From: Linnemannia hyalina
Lineage: Eukaryota; Mortierellomycota; Mortierellomycetes; Mortierellales; Mortierellaceae
Direction: 5' to 3'
NCBI GenBank assembly: GCA_019671135.1
Contig: JAHRHY010000001.1
Span: 2,542,001-2,606,000, forward strand
DNA: 64,000 nt
Shown: one piece after another, positions 52,398 to 63,600 of the stretch
How positions within the stretch are numbered: the stretch's first letter is position 1
Layout: the number at the start of each line of letters is the position of its first letter
Notes under the pieces: model-generated
Told to the model about the DNA's origin: nothing
Databases searched by the model: none
What the model saw: only the letters and a program-made list of their open reading frames with translations
Made by a program: the position numbers and the translations under genes

Positions 52398-52732
52398 TTA
52401 TGTATAACAGCGAACAGGGTATCTAACCCATCCTAGCTTAAAAATACCATAATAGTAAGTGCTTCCGACTAGATAACAACCATATCTCTTCGGGTTGTAC
52501 CACCTGAACTTATTGCTACATAACCTCATGACACACCGCCAGAACTTCAGGTCGCAAGAAGCAATTCCTCCACAGGCACCATAACACGTATCGTGCTTCA
52601 TACAACGCTCTCCGAAATTCAAGCCAAAAGGTCTGTCAGGAATTAAACCATCGAGGGTATTGTCAGGCAGTTGACTGACGCTGCCAGACACAACACCACA
52701 ATAATGTAGCTGACCAATAGCGTTGCTTTCAT
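52398..52732 (-). CDS. Phospholipase A2-like secreted protein; reading frame uncertain at the N-terminus
   Basis: The domain frame reads DRPFGLNFGERCMKHDTCYG, where the HD pair is the catalytic signature of phospholipase A2. It is followed by CDLKFWRCVMRLC, with the aspartate that completes the dyad, and VGSTYYYGIFKLGW, which matches the last helix of the small bacterial/fungal PLA2 family. These enzymes hydrolyse the sn-2 ester of phospholipids and need calcium. That frame has no ATG before the catalytic motif. The ATG at 52732 instead opens MKATLLVSYIIVVLCLAASV, a strong signal peptide, in a different frame that stops at 52643. A 47-base GT-AG stretch (52633-52679) would join the two, giving 95 residues. 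It is short for an intron, so a frameshift is the alternative. The family call is good, the gene model is not settled. Confidence 0.6.
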
Positions 52733-53989
52733 AACGTCCTAAGAATTTTACCAATTGGATTTACGATATTAATATGATCCATAAATAAATATTGCAACGG
52801 CTATCGTCAGAAGAGGACAAATCAAAAACGAGAAGGGTCTAGAATGTTGAGAAGGTCACGAAAGTGTGGAGAACAAGGTCGAGAAACAGGTGAGGAGGTT
52901 TTAATGGCTTTATGTTGAATTGACGAAAAAGCGACTTGCTTGAATGGACATTTGGTGTGCGATGAGAGACCATTTATACACGGAGGGTCATGAAAAGATA
53001 CTACAGTCTAGGTCGCCCATTTTCTTTACGGTACCCACTTTTTCTCAATGGTCACTCCTGTGGATGTTCTAGATGCTTGGCTATTTTGTGGCCCTGCTAG
53101 ATTTTACCACTTCGATTTTGTCACAGGTTTATGCCCACCCTAATAAAGGAAAAGAAGGCGACTGACCATGGACAGGCCCATCCTCTCCTCTTCCCTCGGC
53201 ACTGCTATTATACATAACAAATTGACACAGGCCTCTTCAAATATATTTTTTGGTTTAATTGGCGTCTCGTTTTTTCTTGGGTTGAGCGCTCTTTTATTTC
53301 CTTGGTTGGACGAATCATTCTTTGTCTTCGATGAACGATGTCTCACTTTCTTTTTCTTGGCTGGGTGACTCGGAGGACAGTGCGCCATGCTCCCTTTGCC
53401 TCTGATTTGCCTTTAATGCTTGTCCATGAAGTCTGGTTGCGGACAGGAAGGTGAAAATTCTCCCTCCCCTCTGCAACCGCCTAGGCATATACAGTAAGTT
53501 CAGAATTTGGGGTCGCTGGGAGCCTCGCAGAAGCGATGGTCTTCGTCTGCTTAAATCTACAAAAGGCGGGACGAGAGGTAGAAAGCTCAATGGAAAGACC
53601 AGGTGAATGGGCGAATATGACCATTTGATGGGCAGATCGTTGGCGTAAAAATAATAGTATTCTCGAGTGATGGTCAACTGCCAATCGTGAATCTGACTCA
53701 CTTTTATGCTGACGATGCAAAGAAATGATGACCGAAGAGCAGATTTGGTTGTGCTTGGGCAAAAGTCTTAGAAGAACCGGTGAGATGACTGAAAGGCAAA
53801 GAGCGGATGGAATAGATTACCAGGAAAAAAAATATTCGTCAAATCATGCCATACACGGAACTTTCGATTTTGGTTTCGGTTTGTATTATTATTAGATAAG
53901 CGGTGCCTGGATCATTTCAAAAATGTCGCGTTTATTTTAGGATCTGGCCAATGCGCAAAGCTAATTTTTTTGTTTCACTCTCGGTCTCT
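52733..53989. other. Intergenic between PLA2-like gene and tandem array
   Basis: Short open frames (for example 66 codons at 53168, with two hydrophobic stretches) have no supporting signal. A run of AT-rich sequence leads into the repeat array. I see no spliced gene. Confidence 0.5.
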
Positions 53990-55346
53990 CCGCTTCCAGG
54001 CAAACTGATGTTACACCTGGAAATGTATTGACCAACACCTTCCAACGACATGATATATTACAATATGTAATACAGCGACTTTGTAGTAATGGTGCAGTTA
54101 GTGTTGATGTTGTCAAGAGTCGACAGATCGTGATTGGCGGTGTAGTAAGTAGACATGTTGTACTGCAACACAAAAGCAGGGCTCATTGAAGTAAAATAGC
54201 TAGGATCTCTTTCATGTCTCTCGTTTTTTTTCATGTAATGCAGTTTTGCATTGTCTCGACGAACGTTACCGGCGCTGCACTAAAAGGAAACCCTGCAGTG
54301 CCGCTCGCGCCTCAGCCTAGACTCTGGCAATATTGAACACAAGAGCCCGGAAACATAATGCACTGACCAATGTCTTCCGACGACACAATAGATTGCAATA
54401 TGTAATACAGCGAATGTGCAGTGATGGTGCGGTCAGTGTTGATGTTGTCAAGAGTCGACAGATCGTGATTGGCAGTGTAGTAAGTAGACATGTTGTACTG
54501 CAACACAAAAGCAGGGCTCATTGAAGTTCAACAGCTAGGATCTCTGCCATGTCTCTCGTTTTTTCATGTATTGCAGTTTTGCATTGTCCCGACGAACGTT
54601 ACCGGCGCTGCACTAAAAGGAAACCCTGCGGTGCCGCTCGCGCCTCAGCCTAGACCCCGGTAATATTGAACACAAGAGCCCGGAAACATAATGCACTGAC
54701 CAATGTCTTCCGACGACACAATAGATTGCAATATGTAATACAGCGAATGTGCAGTAATAGTGCGGTCAGTGTTGATGTTGTCAAGAGTCGACAGATCGTG
54801 ATTGGCGGTGTAGTAAGTAGACATGTTGTACTGCAACACAAAAGCAGGGCTCATTGAAGTTCAACAGCTAGGATCTCTGCCATGTCTCTCGTTTTTTCAT
54901 GTATTGCAGTTTTGCATTGTCCCGACGAACGTTACCGGCGCTGCACTAAAAGGAACCCTGCGGTGCCGCTCGCGCCTCAGCCTAGACCCCGGTAATATTG
55001 CACACAAGAGCCCGGAAACATAATGCACTGACCAATGTCTTCCGACGACACAATAGATTGCAATATGTAATACAGCGAATGTGTAGTAATAGTGCGGTCA
55101 GTGTTGATATTGCCAAGAGTCGACAGATCGTGATTGGCAGTGTAGTAAGTAGACATGTTGTACTGCAACACAAAAGCAGGGCTCATTGAAGTTCAACAGC
55201 TAGGATCTCTGTCATGTCTCTCGTTTTTTCATGTATTGCAGCTTTGCATTGTCTCGACGAACGTTACCGGCGCTGCACTAAAAGAAACCCTGCGGTGCCG
55301 CTCGCGCCTCAGCCTAGACCCCGGTAATATTGCACACAAGAGCCCA
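53990..55346. repeat. Four-unit tandem array, period 332-333 bp
   Basis: The marker GAGCCCGGAAACATAATGCA starts at 54343, 54676 and 55008 and its truncated form at 55340. Spacing is 333, 332 and 332 bases. Units 2, 3 and 4 are nearly identical. The first (about 54000-54342) is more diverged and lacks a few bases. The shared parts include GCCGCTCGCGCCTCAGCC and GAGTCGACAGATCGTGATTG. A minus-strand frame of 69 codons is open in three units, with changes concentrated in its last residues. No homology to rDNA or tRNA was seen. Confidence 0.95.
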
Positions 55347-55474
55347 ATGGCTCGTTCAAAGCCAGTCACTTTCGTCCATATTTTTAAAGGTCTGACTACG
55401 ATACTTTTGAGGCGATTAATTGTATGGGACAGGTTCTCTACAGCGAAGTAGTGTGTTCGGAGACCATACAACGA

Positions 55475-55750
55475 TCAGATTGATTCTGGTAGCACGGCAA
55501 AAGGTGCCTCATCCTTAGACTCGTTGAAAGCCTGGAGACGTCTACGGGTAACTGGCCCCAGGAGCATGTGCGAGAGAATCAAGTACTCGCTAGCTTTCTC
55601 ATACTGTATTCTCAGTCGCGTCAACATTCGTTCCTTAGTCATTTTTAGTTCCAGAACCAGGACCTTTGAGTCGACAACAACAGGTTCAAAAATAGCTTGG
55701 CTCTTCTGTATGAATTTAAGCAGGACCTGTCCAATAACAGCAACTGCCAT
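55475..55750 (-). CDS. Hypothetical protein, 91 aa, with an in-frame continuation after its stop
   Basis: The ATG at 55750 opens MAVAVIGQVLLKFIQKSQAI. The protein is mostly helical in character (MTKERMLTRLRIQYEKASEY) and ends LPESI at a TGA. After that TGA the same frame stays open for about 45 codons (GLRTHYFAVENLSHTINRLK, IVVRPLKIWTKVTGFERAIG) before entering the tandem array. The continuation looks as protein-like as the first part, so this may be a longer gene broken by one stop and truncated by the array. I do not recognise either part. TATA-like and pyrimidine signals upstream are weak. Confidence 0.4.
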   Translation of the reverse strand: MAVAVIGQVLLKFIQKSQAIFEPVVVDSKVLVLELKMTKERMLTRLRIQYEKASEYLILSHMLLGPVTRRRLQAFNESKDEAPFAVLPESI

Positions 55751-55966
55751 TTATAAAAAAAGATGGACGGTTGTAGGACAAGAAGGAAAAGAGTGAAAGC
55801 TGTGGAGCATGTGAACTTAGAATTGGGACGAAACTATAAATGCGATAAGCTACCCCCACTCCAATCCTGTTTTCCTTGCTAATCTTCAGCATCACATCTT
55901 ATCTACCTCTCCTCCCTCTCAACTATCCCTTTCATTCCCAGTCTACATTTTTATTTCCTTACACCC

Positions 55967-56756
55967 ATGCGTTCATTCATCAAGTGCGCATCCTTGGCGG
56001 TCCTGGCCTCGCTGCTGACCTTGACCATGCTCAGTCTGATGTCCAAGACCACAACCGCCTTCACATTTGCCATGGCCAACCCCGTTGGCGATGAGCCGCT
56101 TGCATATGATGGTTCCTTGAGTGCTCTTGCTACTGAGGCCGAAGATCTCAATCCTAGGGCCGACGGCACCGATGCCGCGCGCTTGTTCTGCCGTCCTGGT
56201 TATAGGCGCTGTGGGTAGGTGCTACAAAGGCACTCCTTCACTCTTTCTGTTAACTCTTATTGAGTCATCCTGAGCTGATGAATGCTTCCATGTCATTGTA
56301 GCTGGGGCTTCAACCCATGGTGTTGCGGACCCAGCAAGGTGTGTAGCATAGGCTATCGTGGATGCTGTCCTCTGGGCTACCCATATGTATGTAGCCGCAC
56401 ATGTTGCAGATACGGATGCACTCAAGGAGGGAAGTGTGCATGCCGCCCCAATTACACGGTCGATTGTGGACGTAAGTTATACTTTCTATTTTTCTCGAAG
56501 ACAAATAGGTTCTCACAGAAAAAATGCTAACGCCATCTCTTGTTCCGGCAATCATACCGCTCCAGGTGGTTGCTGCAGACGCGGTAGCAGATGCCTGCTT
56601 GGCAGGTATTGCATTCCTAGGTTCTTTGGCCATTCTGCTGAAGGTCCTGGAATTGATGCTCCTCCTCCTCCCCCTGAAAACCGAACCGACCCCATTGAGG
56701 CTCCAGGCGGCGGCGCTCCACCAACCGCGCCCGAGGCTCCAATTGAGGGCAAGTAA
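55967..56756 (+). CDS. Secreted cysteine-rich protein, three exons, about 183 aa
   Basis: Exons are 55967-56214, 56302-56471 and 56566-56756, with GT-AG introns of 87 and 94 bases and an open frame throughout. The N-terminus MRSFIKCASLAVLASLLTLT with MLSLM is a signal peptide. Exon 2 is the conserved-looking part: WGFNPWCCGPSKVCS, RGCCPLGYPYVCSRTCCRYG and KCACRPN. Exon 3 adds GGCCRRGSRCLLGRYCIPRF and a Pro-rich acidic tail ending APIEGK. The CC pairs and the GCCPLGYPYVC segment resemble granulin-type and other disulphide-stacked small domains, but the spacing is not classic granulin. A TATAAA box lies at 55835. It is probably exported outside the cell. Its target or activity is unknown, and an effector-like role would be inference. 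Confidence 0.75.
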
Positions 56757-57794
56757 ATGCGCATGAGCGATGTAACGGACCGTCAATCATTATCGGCCCA
56801 GTTCTGATGGCAATTAAGTTATGGCAATGATTTGTTACAATTTGACTAAAACACTACAAAAAAAATTCAAAAAATCAATCCAAAATCCAAAAAAAATTCG
56901 ATCAAATATCAATCCAAAAAAAATAAGAAATCAATGAATCTTTTCTTGTATCCTCGCTGTTGGAAAGCACTGACTTGTAAATAGCAACCTTCTCTCTCTC
57001 AATGCTCCCCGTTGCGACTTGGGCCGGCTTTTGTCTTACCGCCACGAGTCGTATGATTGTACATAGTTTTACAAAGAATGAATTCAATAAACGAAGCATG
57101 CCATGCTTTGGAAACTCTTATGCAGCTTAAAAGAGTATACCTGTTGTTGGGGAAGGGGTCGCAATGGGTATCGGAACTCTTCATTCTCACAGCGCAAGTT
57201 TTTTCATTCAGATTCATTCTCCACTGGCCACTTTATGTCGTTTGATTATGCTTACGCCCGTAATAAAAATATCTAAAATATCTCCACCATTACCTGCCGC
57301 AACTTTATTTCCAAGAGATTCTCGTTTACACCTACACCCCACATCGACAGCACAGAGGGTGGTATTGATATCGCACAATTGGTCGAGGACATTGCCGTCA
57401 GAGTGGCAATTATCTCATCATTAGCTGGCAATGGGTCAAGCGTAGCCTACCAACCTTTTCATGTTCTCTTTTCTTGAGAAGTACCATGGTAGATGCAAAA
57501 GTCAAGGCGCAGATGATTTTAGAGTGGAATTTAATGCTCTCTGTTTAGCCGGTCGCTGTTTAGGTGGCATGAGAGGCCATTTACAGTGAGCACCAAAACC
57601 GCTTCAGTAAATCAAGTCTTCGATTTTTTTCTGTAAATACATCCCCAACCGTGCTTCGAACGCTTCTGTATTTGTACCAAGGATAGACAGACCATTGTTG
57701 GTTACACCATAGTAATTTGGCAGCAATTAATTTTTTTTTTCCCCTTGACATAGTTGTGCAATGAAGCAGTTATGGCGTTGGGACTCAGAATGCG
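56757..57794. other. Intergenic, poly-A-rich repeats
   Basis: At 56860-56935 short AAAAAAATTC/AATCCAAAA units are loosely repeated. The remainder has no supported gene. Frames near 57160-57420 are without motif. Confidence 0.5.
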
Positions 57795-58250
57795 TTAATC
57801 CGCAAAATTCTTGTCAACGAAGCGCAATTCTAATACTTTGTGCGCTTTTTCTTTCGCACGCCTCACATCAGCGAGTCGACGGGGCATGCTCCGAATCAGG
57901 TTGCGGCAGTAGTCAACGGGAATCTTGTATTACTCACAGAGGTTCGCTCCCATAACTCCTTGCAACTTGTTGGCTTTGTACTGTACCTTCTAAGCTGTCA
58001 GTTCATGTAAGCCTACATGTGGTCAATCGGGTTGAGGTCTGGCGACTGTGCTGGCCAATACAGGAGCGCTCTTTCCGCTTTGGTGAGGTGAACAGACTCC
58101 AGATACCGCTCTCTGAACTTCGCTGTGTGCTTTGGATCATTGTCGTGCTGGAAGATGAACCCACCCTGTGCTACCTGACAAGCAGCAAGCAAATACCGTA
58201 GAATGAGAACAAGAGAGGGATCTTCAATATCAAGCCCTAGGGTGCCTTAA
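57795..58250 (-). mobile_element. Tc1/mariner transposase remnant (DDE C-terminal part)
   Basis: The minus strand encodes GGFIFQHDNDPKHTAKFRER, in which the D of HDND is the second catalytic acid. It continues YWPAQSPDLNPIDH, the third catalytic region of Tc1/mariner transposases, with D where Tc1 has E. Thirty-nine residues separate the two acids. Stops follow immediately. After frame changes PVDYCRNLIRSMPRRLADVR and RAKEKAHKVLELRFVDKNFA give the typical transposase C-terminus up to a stop at 57795. The N-terminal DNA-binding part and terminal repeats are not visible. It is an inactive fragment. Confidence 0.85.
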
Positions 58251-59330
58251 ATAGGCGGCTCCCTGGTGGCTTGATTGCTCTGCTAAAATAATTCCTCCTT
58301 CACAACTCAATTTATTAAAGAACACACTCGTGAAAAAACACTCGTTCATTCACGCAGACAAGCTCAAATCCGCTCTCAAGGCCATCTTACCCGACGACCA
58401 GTTCCAGGCGACCTACTTTGCATTTCCTTCCAGAACAAGTCCATACGGTCCGTCCACCCTGTTCAGCGGCTGTTATTTTATGGCGCTTCGCAGCGATTGA
58501 CAACCACGTTTTGGAGATGAAAAGCAAAGCGGCAGATCTTGATCAAGAAGGATTTGAGGAGTTCAAGAAGGATCGCGATCGCCAGGCATCGAAAAGGAAA
58601 GCGCGTGAGGGCCCCTTCACATCAAGCGGTAGATGACAACGCATTTTCAGAGAATGGCAGCGAGTGTGGAGACACAAAGCGATGGGTATACTCCTTATGG
58701 AGTGTCAGACGATAGCAGTGAAGATATAGAAGTTTCCGATGACTTGACAATCGACTCTAGGTGTGGGTATCGCATCAAGACGAATCCCGTCCAAGAAAGT
58801 CTTGACAATACCCTTTCAGACGATGAAGGATTTCGAGATGATGGGGCTTTCGATAAGGGATCCAATAGGGAAGGATTTAGTGATGAGAGGTCAGGAAGTG
58901 AGGGCTCCTTCGGCGAGGTCCAGTCAAAGGTAGTGCACGTCGTATGTTTGATGTCAACGTTGGCTCCTTAAACGACACACCTCTTTCGGAGAGGATTCGA
59001 GTGATGAAGGTTCCAGCGATAGTTTTAACGAGATGGGTCCTATTGAAGGCTGTCGGGATATGATGGTCTAGGATCATGAGGAGGGAAAGAGAGAGCGAGG
59101 GCGAAGGAAGAGTAGGCTCCACAAAAGCAAACTCGAGGATCCCAATCGAACCCGCTCTCAACGTAATAACTGTCACAGACTCCTGACTCTGGACGACAAG
59201 GATCCAGACAAGAAGAGAAAGCGATCTCACACTTGCTCCCACAGAAAGACGCCTGGCCACAATATTAAGAAGTGCCCCAAGCAAGCTGCGCAAAGGGTGA
59301 ATGAGCTTAGGGGATCAAAAGGTCAGTAAT
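58251..59330 (+). pseudogene. Degenerate coding relic with a damaged zinc-knuckle-like motif
   Basis: Pieces of translation can be read in several frames: LKSALKAILPDDQFQATYFA near 58350, an acidic Ser/Asp-rich segment at 58690-58940 (SDDSSEDIEVSDDL) and KRKRSHTCSHRKTPGHNIKK with CPKQAAQRVNELRG near 59220-59320. The last resembles a CX2CX4HX4C zinc knuckle whose second cysteine has become arginine. Such knuckles occur at the C-terminus of some transposases and retroelement proteins. It adjoins the Tc1/mariner remnant, so an old element is plausible, but I cannot name it. Many stops intervene. Confidence 0.35.
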
Positions 59331-60663
59331 ACGGCAGAATTGAGAATGATGGCGATAGTAGAGCAGGCAGTGACGACGGATCTAGAAATCAATGAAGAAG
59401 TAGATAACGCTGACCTTGTTACTGTTACGTTATTTTTATTTGGTTGTGTTTTATTCAGTCATCAATTGCTCTTAGCAAGCGAAGAAGGAAAGAGGTGGTG
59501 GTTGCGAAAGGAAGAAGAGGAAAGTAGAAAAACGTGCACCAATGAAGAAAAGAGGATGCAAAGCAGAAGAAATGATCAAGGATGAAAAAGAAAGAATTGG
59601 TTTTAGATACCCTAAAAGGTTACACGGGGTGGAAGCCATGTACCAATTGTACTGAATGCTGCACGGCATAGAAGCCATGCACCAGAATTGCACTGTGCGA
59701 TCAACTCATTTTGATTGATCTGAAGCGAAGAAAGAAAAAAGCTTTTTCTCTGACAGACTTTCCACAGATTGGCTTCGTTTTTCGTCTTTTTAACTTTAAC
59801 TAACCACTCTAGGTACTCCAAATGAATTAGAGCATGGAGTATAGCTAACACATAAAGGGGATACACATGTATCGTCCTTTTGATTATACTACCTGAAAAA
59901 AAAGAAAAGGTTAACCTTTTACTTGCTTGACCGGTTAATGTGGCCAAAAAAAATGGGCCACAAACACTGCCCTACGGTCGTCCCATCCGCCGCCCCCGCG
60001 AACAGACAAAGAGGGCGATCGTGGCTCTGCCACGGGCCTTCTACTTAAGAGTGTCAAATTAATAGGATGATGCGGCACAATAGAAACCCCAAACTAAAAG
60101 AAAGAAAACAAAAAGCGTGAGGAATGAAACCTGGGGCGTCGTCTCGGGCAGCCACCGAGTCTCCCATTGGTTACCCACAAGCTGGGATCTCCTCGAGGGA
60201 GAGAGAGTGAAAGAGAGAGAGAGAGAGAGAATGAAAGAGACAAAGAGGCAGTGTTGTTCTCGATTACGTATCATGTCCCAAACTACAAGGACCAGATGAT
60301 GCCAATATCTGATCGTACCTGGTTCGGCCAAACAAAAAGAAGCGCACTGATCCCCTGAGCTTGCCCTATCTCTATTTTTTTATGGGTACTGAATTGACTG
60401 TTGTTTGTCAGGGCTCACTATCACCATTGGCGTGCATGCATGTTCCATTTTCTTTCCTTTCTTTCCTGTCCCCTTCTCTTTGCTCACTTTTCCCCTGCCT
60501 CTCTTCGCACTTCCGTCCAGCAGCTCATTCCTCGTCTTCATTCATTCACTCATCCACCCTTCGCAATCACCGACACTCATTACCTCACCGAAAACAAAAC
60601 ACCAAACACTACCCTCACCTCCCTCCACCTTATATCTCCTTTCGCTGGCCCATACCATTGACA
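59331..60663. other. Intergenic plus promoter of the 60664 pseudogene
   Basis: The region to about 60360 is AT-rich, with a GA dinucleotide run (60204-60229). From 60440 a pyrimidine tract and an ACCGAAAACAAAACACC leader precede the ATG at 60664. No gene is supported. Confidence 0.5.
60433..60440. promoter_or_regulatory. TGCATGCA palindrome upstream of the 60664 pseudogene
   Basis: It lies 224 bases before the ATG and runs directly into the pyrimidine tract, the same arrangement as at 30725 and 34330. Confidence 0.4.
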
Positions 60664-63600
60664 ATGACGCCGCACCAACGGTTCCGACAAGGAGACACCG
60701 TCGTATCCATTGCCATCCGTATTGACATGACCACGGGTGAATCTTACAGTCGCATAACGGATATCCAAAAGTTCTTCCTTAACGCATCGCTGTTCAACGC
60801 CAATGGTGTCTTCCTGAACTACCTCGAGGACGAGAACGAACAAGTGTAAGTGGAGATAGAAGTAAAACGGAAAAGGTTTGTGCGTGAAAATAATAATGAG
60901 AAGATGCAATCTAAAGTAGCTAATTTCCTATGTGTATTTTTGCTTTTTCTTTTCATGATTGTGTACGTTATGCTGGCCTTGCACCCAATTCCTACTGAGA
61001 TTTAGATATGACCCGCAAGGGTCACACACTACCCCAACCACACCATCGACATCGTTGCGACCGACCCTGTTCCAATCCCTATTAGTCCTCCCGTCACCCT
61101 TTCCGGCGTACTCTTATCCCAGACCAACAGTGGACATTCAACCTCACAACGCCAATGGGGCTTTCAACGAACAGCATTGACCTCTCGGTGTCACGTTTAT
61201 CCTTACGACCCCTGCCTTCTGCAACTTCGAGCGCCCTTGTCCACACTCCTTTTCAGGCCTTCCCTCCCTCTCCTTCTTCCTCTTCCAACGTTGTTACCCT
61301 ACAATCAACATCCATCGCCCGTCCCATGGCGATGCTCTCGACAATGGCTCTGGACATAACACAGCTTCAGCAGCAGCTCGAACGCTCAGCTGACCAGCAG
61401 TCAGTCTATCACCAACAGCAAATGCACCAGCTCATCAACATGGTCGCACAACAAAACGAGATGGTCCGACAGCAAAATGTGATGCTTCAAGAACAAGCGG
61501 CATCAAAGGAGAGGGAAGAGAGGATGCTGCAGGAACAGGCCGAGTCCAAGATCAGGGAGGAACAGATGCTGGAGATGCAGCAGGAGGTGATCGACCGCTT
61601 AATCGTGAACCAACAGCGGGTTGATGCTATCCTCGTCCAGAACTACGAGCTCCACGAGTACCCGATTCCCAGGCTCTTTGTCGTCCTTTCTGATTCCTTC
61701 AACGACTGGGACCCCAGAACCGTTTTGATGGAGCGGTTCCGTTTGTTCTTCCTGTGCTAGTGCAGTGACGACTGTAGTTCTGGTACACCCCAAGTTCCAT
61801 CCTCGGAAATGATCGATACTGCCAATGCAGTATCAACAACCCCGGTCCCTGTCAGGAACGGCATCCACCTCGCCAAGCACGAGGGGTATGAGCTCTCGCG
61901 GCCTACCGAGTTCTTCGATCAATATGGACCCTATGTCCTTGGTATACTCAGGATCTTGAAGCATTGTTTGGCAGTTGCAGCTGTGGCTGCTCCAGTTGCT
62001 GCTCTGGCTGACAGTGGCCTCAAGGATGTCATAGACGGAGTCAAGTCGATCTCCGAGAGCACCATCAATGCCGTCGATATGTCAATCAACATTCTGGAGA
62101 TCAAGCTGGGGGACACCGATACAGCCGACGCTCTTGCAGGAGCAGTATCCAATGGACAGGATGACGACAACATGTTCGAAAACCTTGCAGCCCTCGAAGG
62201 GGCTGACCTGCGACGCCTCGACACCTTCCTCCGCAACAACGACCAAGATAAGATCCTAGGCAACCTCTACCGGATCACCACCGAGCAAGGACACGTCAAG
62301 TGGGTCTGCTTCGAATACTATCAGGAGAAGTACCGTGTAACCGCGCTAGCGTCTTTTGTCCAGTCAGTCGAGGCAGCCGGTGGCAGCTATGACTCTCATC
62401 TCGGCCAGGTCACGATCAACCTCAAGTCCGGCACCACGTCGAAGGATTTTTTCCGCCGACTTACCACTCAAGCCCCAGCCGTCCAGAGCCTAGATGTCAC
62501 CCTCGACTGGGATTTCGGGTCTACAGATCTGGTCACTCTTGTCGATATGGTCGCCAAGTCCAATGTCAAGGTCGTGAAGCTAGATCTGCAGGACGATCAC
62601 ACTTCCAACGCCACCATTGCATCACTGCGACCCGGGAAAGGACACTATCACTCTCTCCTTGGTCTTCTGTCTAACACCAAGCTTCGGGGCCTGCAGATTT
62701 CCAACCTCTATCTCCTGTCAACTCGCATATCGAACCTGCCTACCAACTTTAATGCGTCGTGGCTCCAGACCTTTTGCTTCTATGGACGGATCAGCGATGA
62801 TGAGGCTGGCGCTCCATGGGGTTGAGCTTGACGAAGGCTGTGTTTTCCCTGAAAATGCTGCGGCGGCTACATCTTAGTAGTTGGAGTCTAGAAAGGGATC
62901 AAGGCGGCAACGCCAACGACTGTCGACCTCTGAAGGAGATCGTCTATTACTCGAGCCTCGAGAATACTAGTATTTTGACCAAGATCATCCGACAATCAGG
63001 ACCTGTGCTTGAGGTTCTCGTCCTCTGCTCCTATGATTAAGCAGCCCTCGATATTGGCCCTGAGAAGTCACCATCTATTCCGCTACTTGGTGGACATGAG
63101 AGGACCCGCCGCGCCTCTTTCCAATGTCCCTCACTTCTCTGCGCTCACACATCTCGACCTCTCAGTGCTCTTGACGCGTCCATCTCCCCAGTACCTGTCG
63201 ACTGTCTTGCCCCGCCTGGATTTAGTCCACTTTGGATGCAACAAATACTCGCATGTGCTACTCCAGTACTGCAAAGTTGCTTCCCTAAAGTCTCTCGATA
63301 ATGGACGCTAACATCGCCAATCTTGAGCTTCTTCTGGAGACGATTGGCGATGGGACTGCTGGTCATACCTGGGAGGGACTCGAGCAGTTATACATTAGAG
63401 GTATGACCTCCGACACCATCGTGCCCACACACTTTCTACAGAGCGCTCAGTTGACTCGACTGTACCTTGATAGCGTTGGCCACACACCTTTGGCAGCGGC
63501 ACTTGAGGCCGTCAACCTCTCCAAGCTGCAAGAAATATCCATTTACCACGGTACTTACCATCTGGACGTAGGGCCAGCCCTTGCGAAAAGGATCAACGAG

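Noticed and set aside
53990..55346. Regularly spaced repeats considered as a CRISPR array
   Set aside because: Units are 332-333 bases and repeated whole, with no short repeat/spacer pattern; the host is a eukaryote.
55475..55477. TGA considered as a selenocysteine codon
   Set aside because: No SECIS-like structure could be identified and flanking residues resemble no selenoprotein; a stop mutation is simpler.
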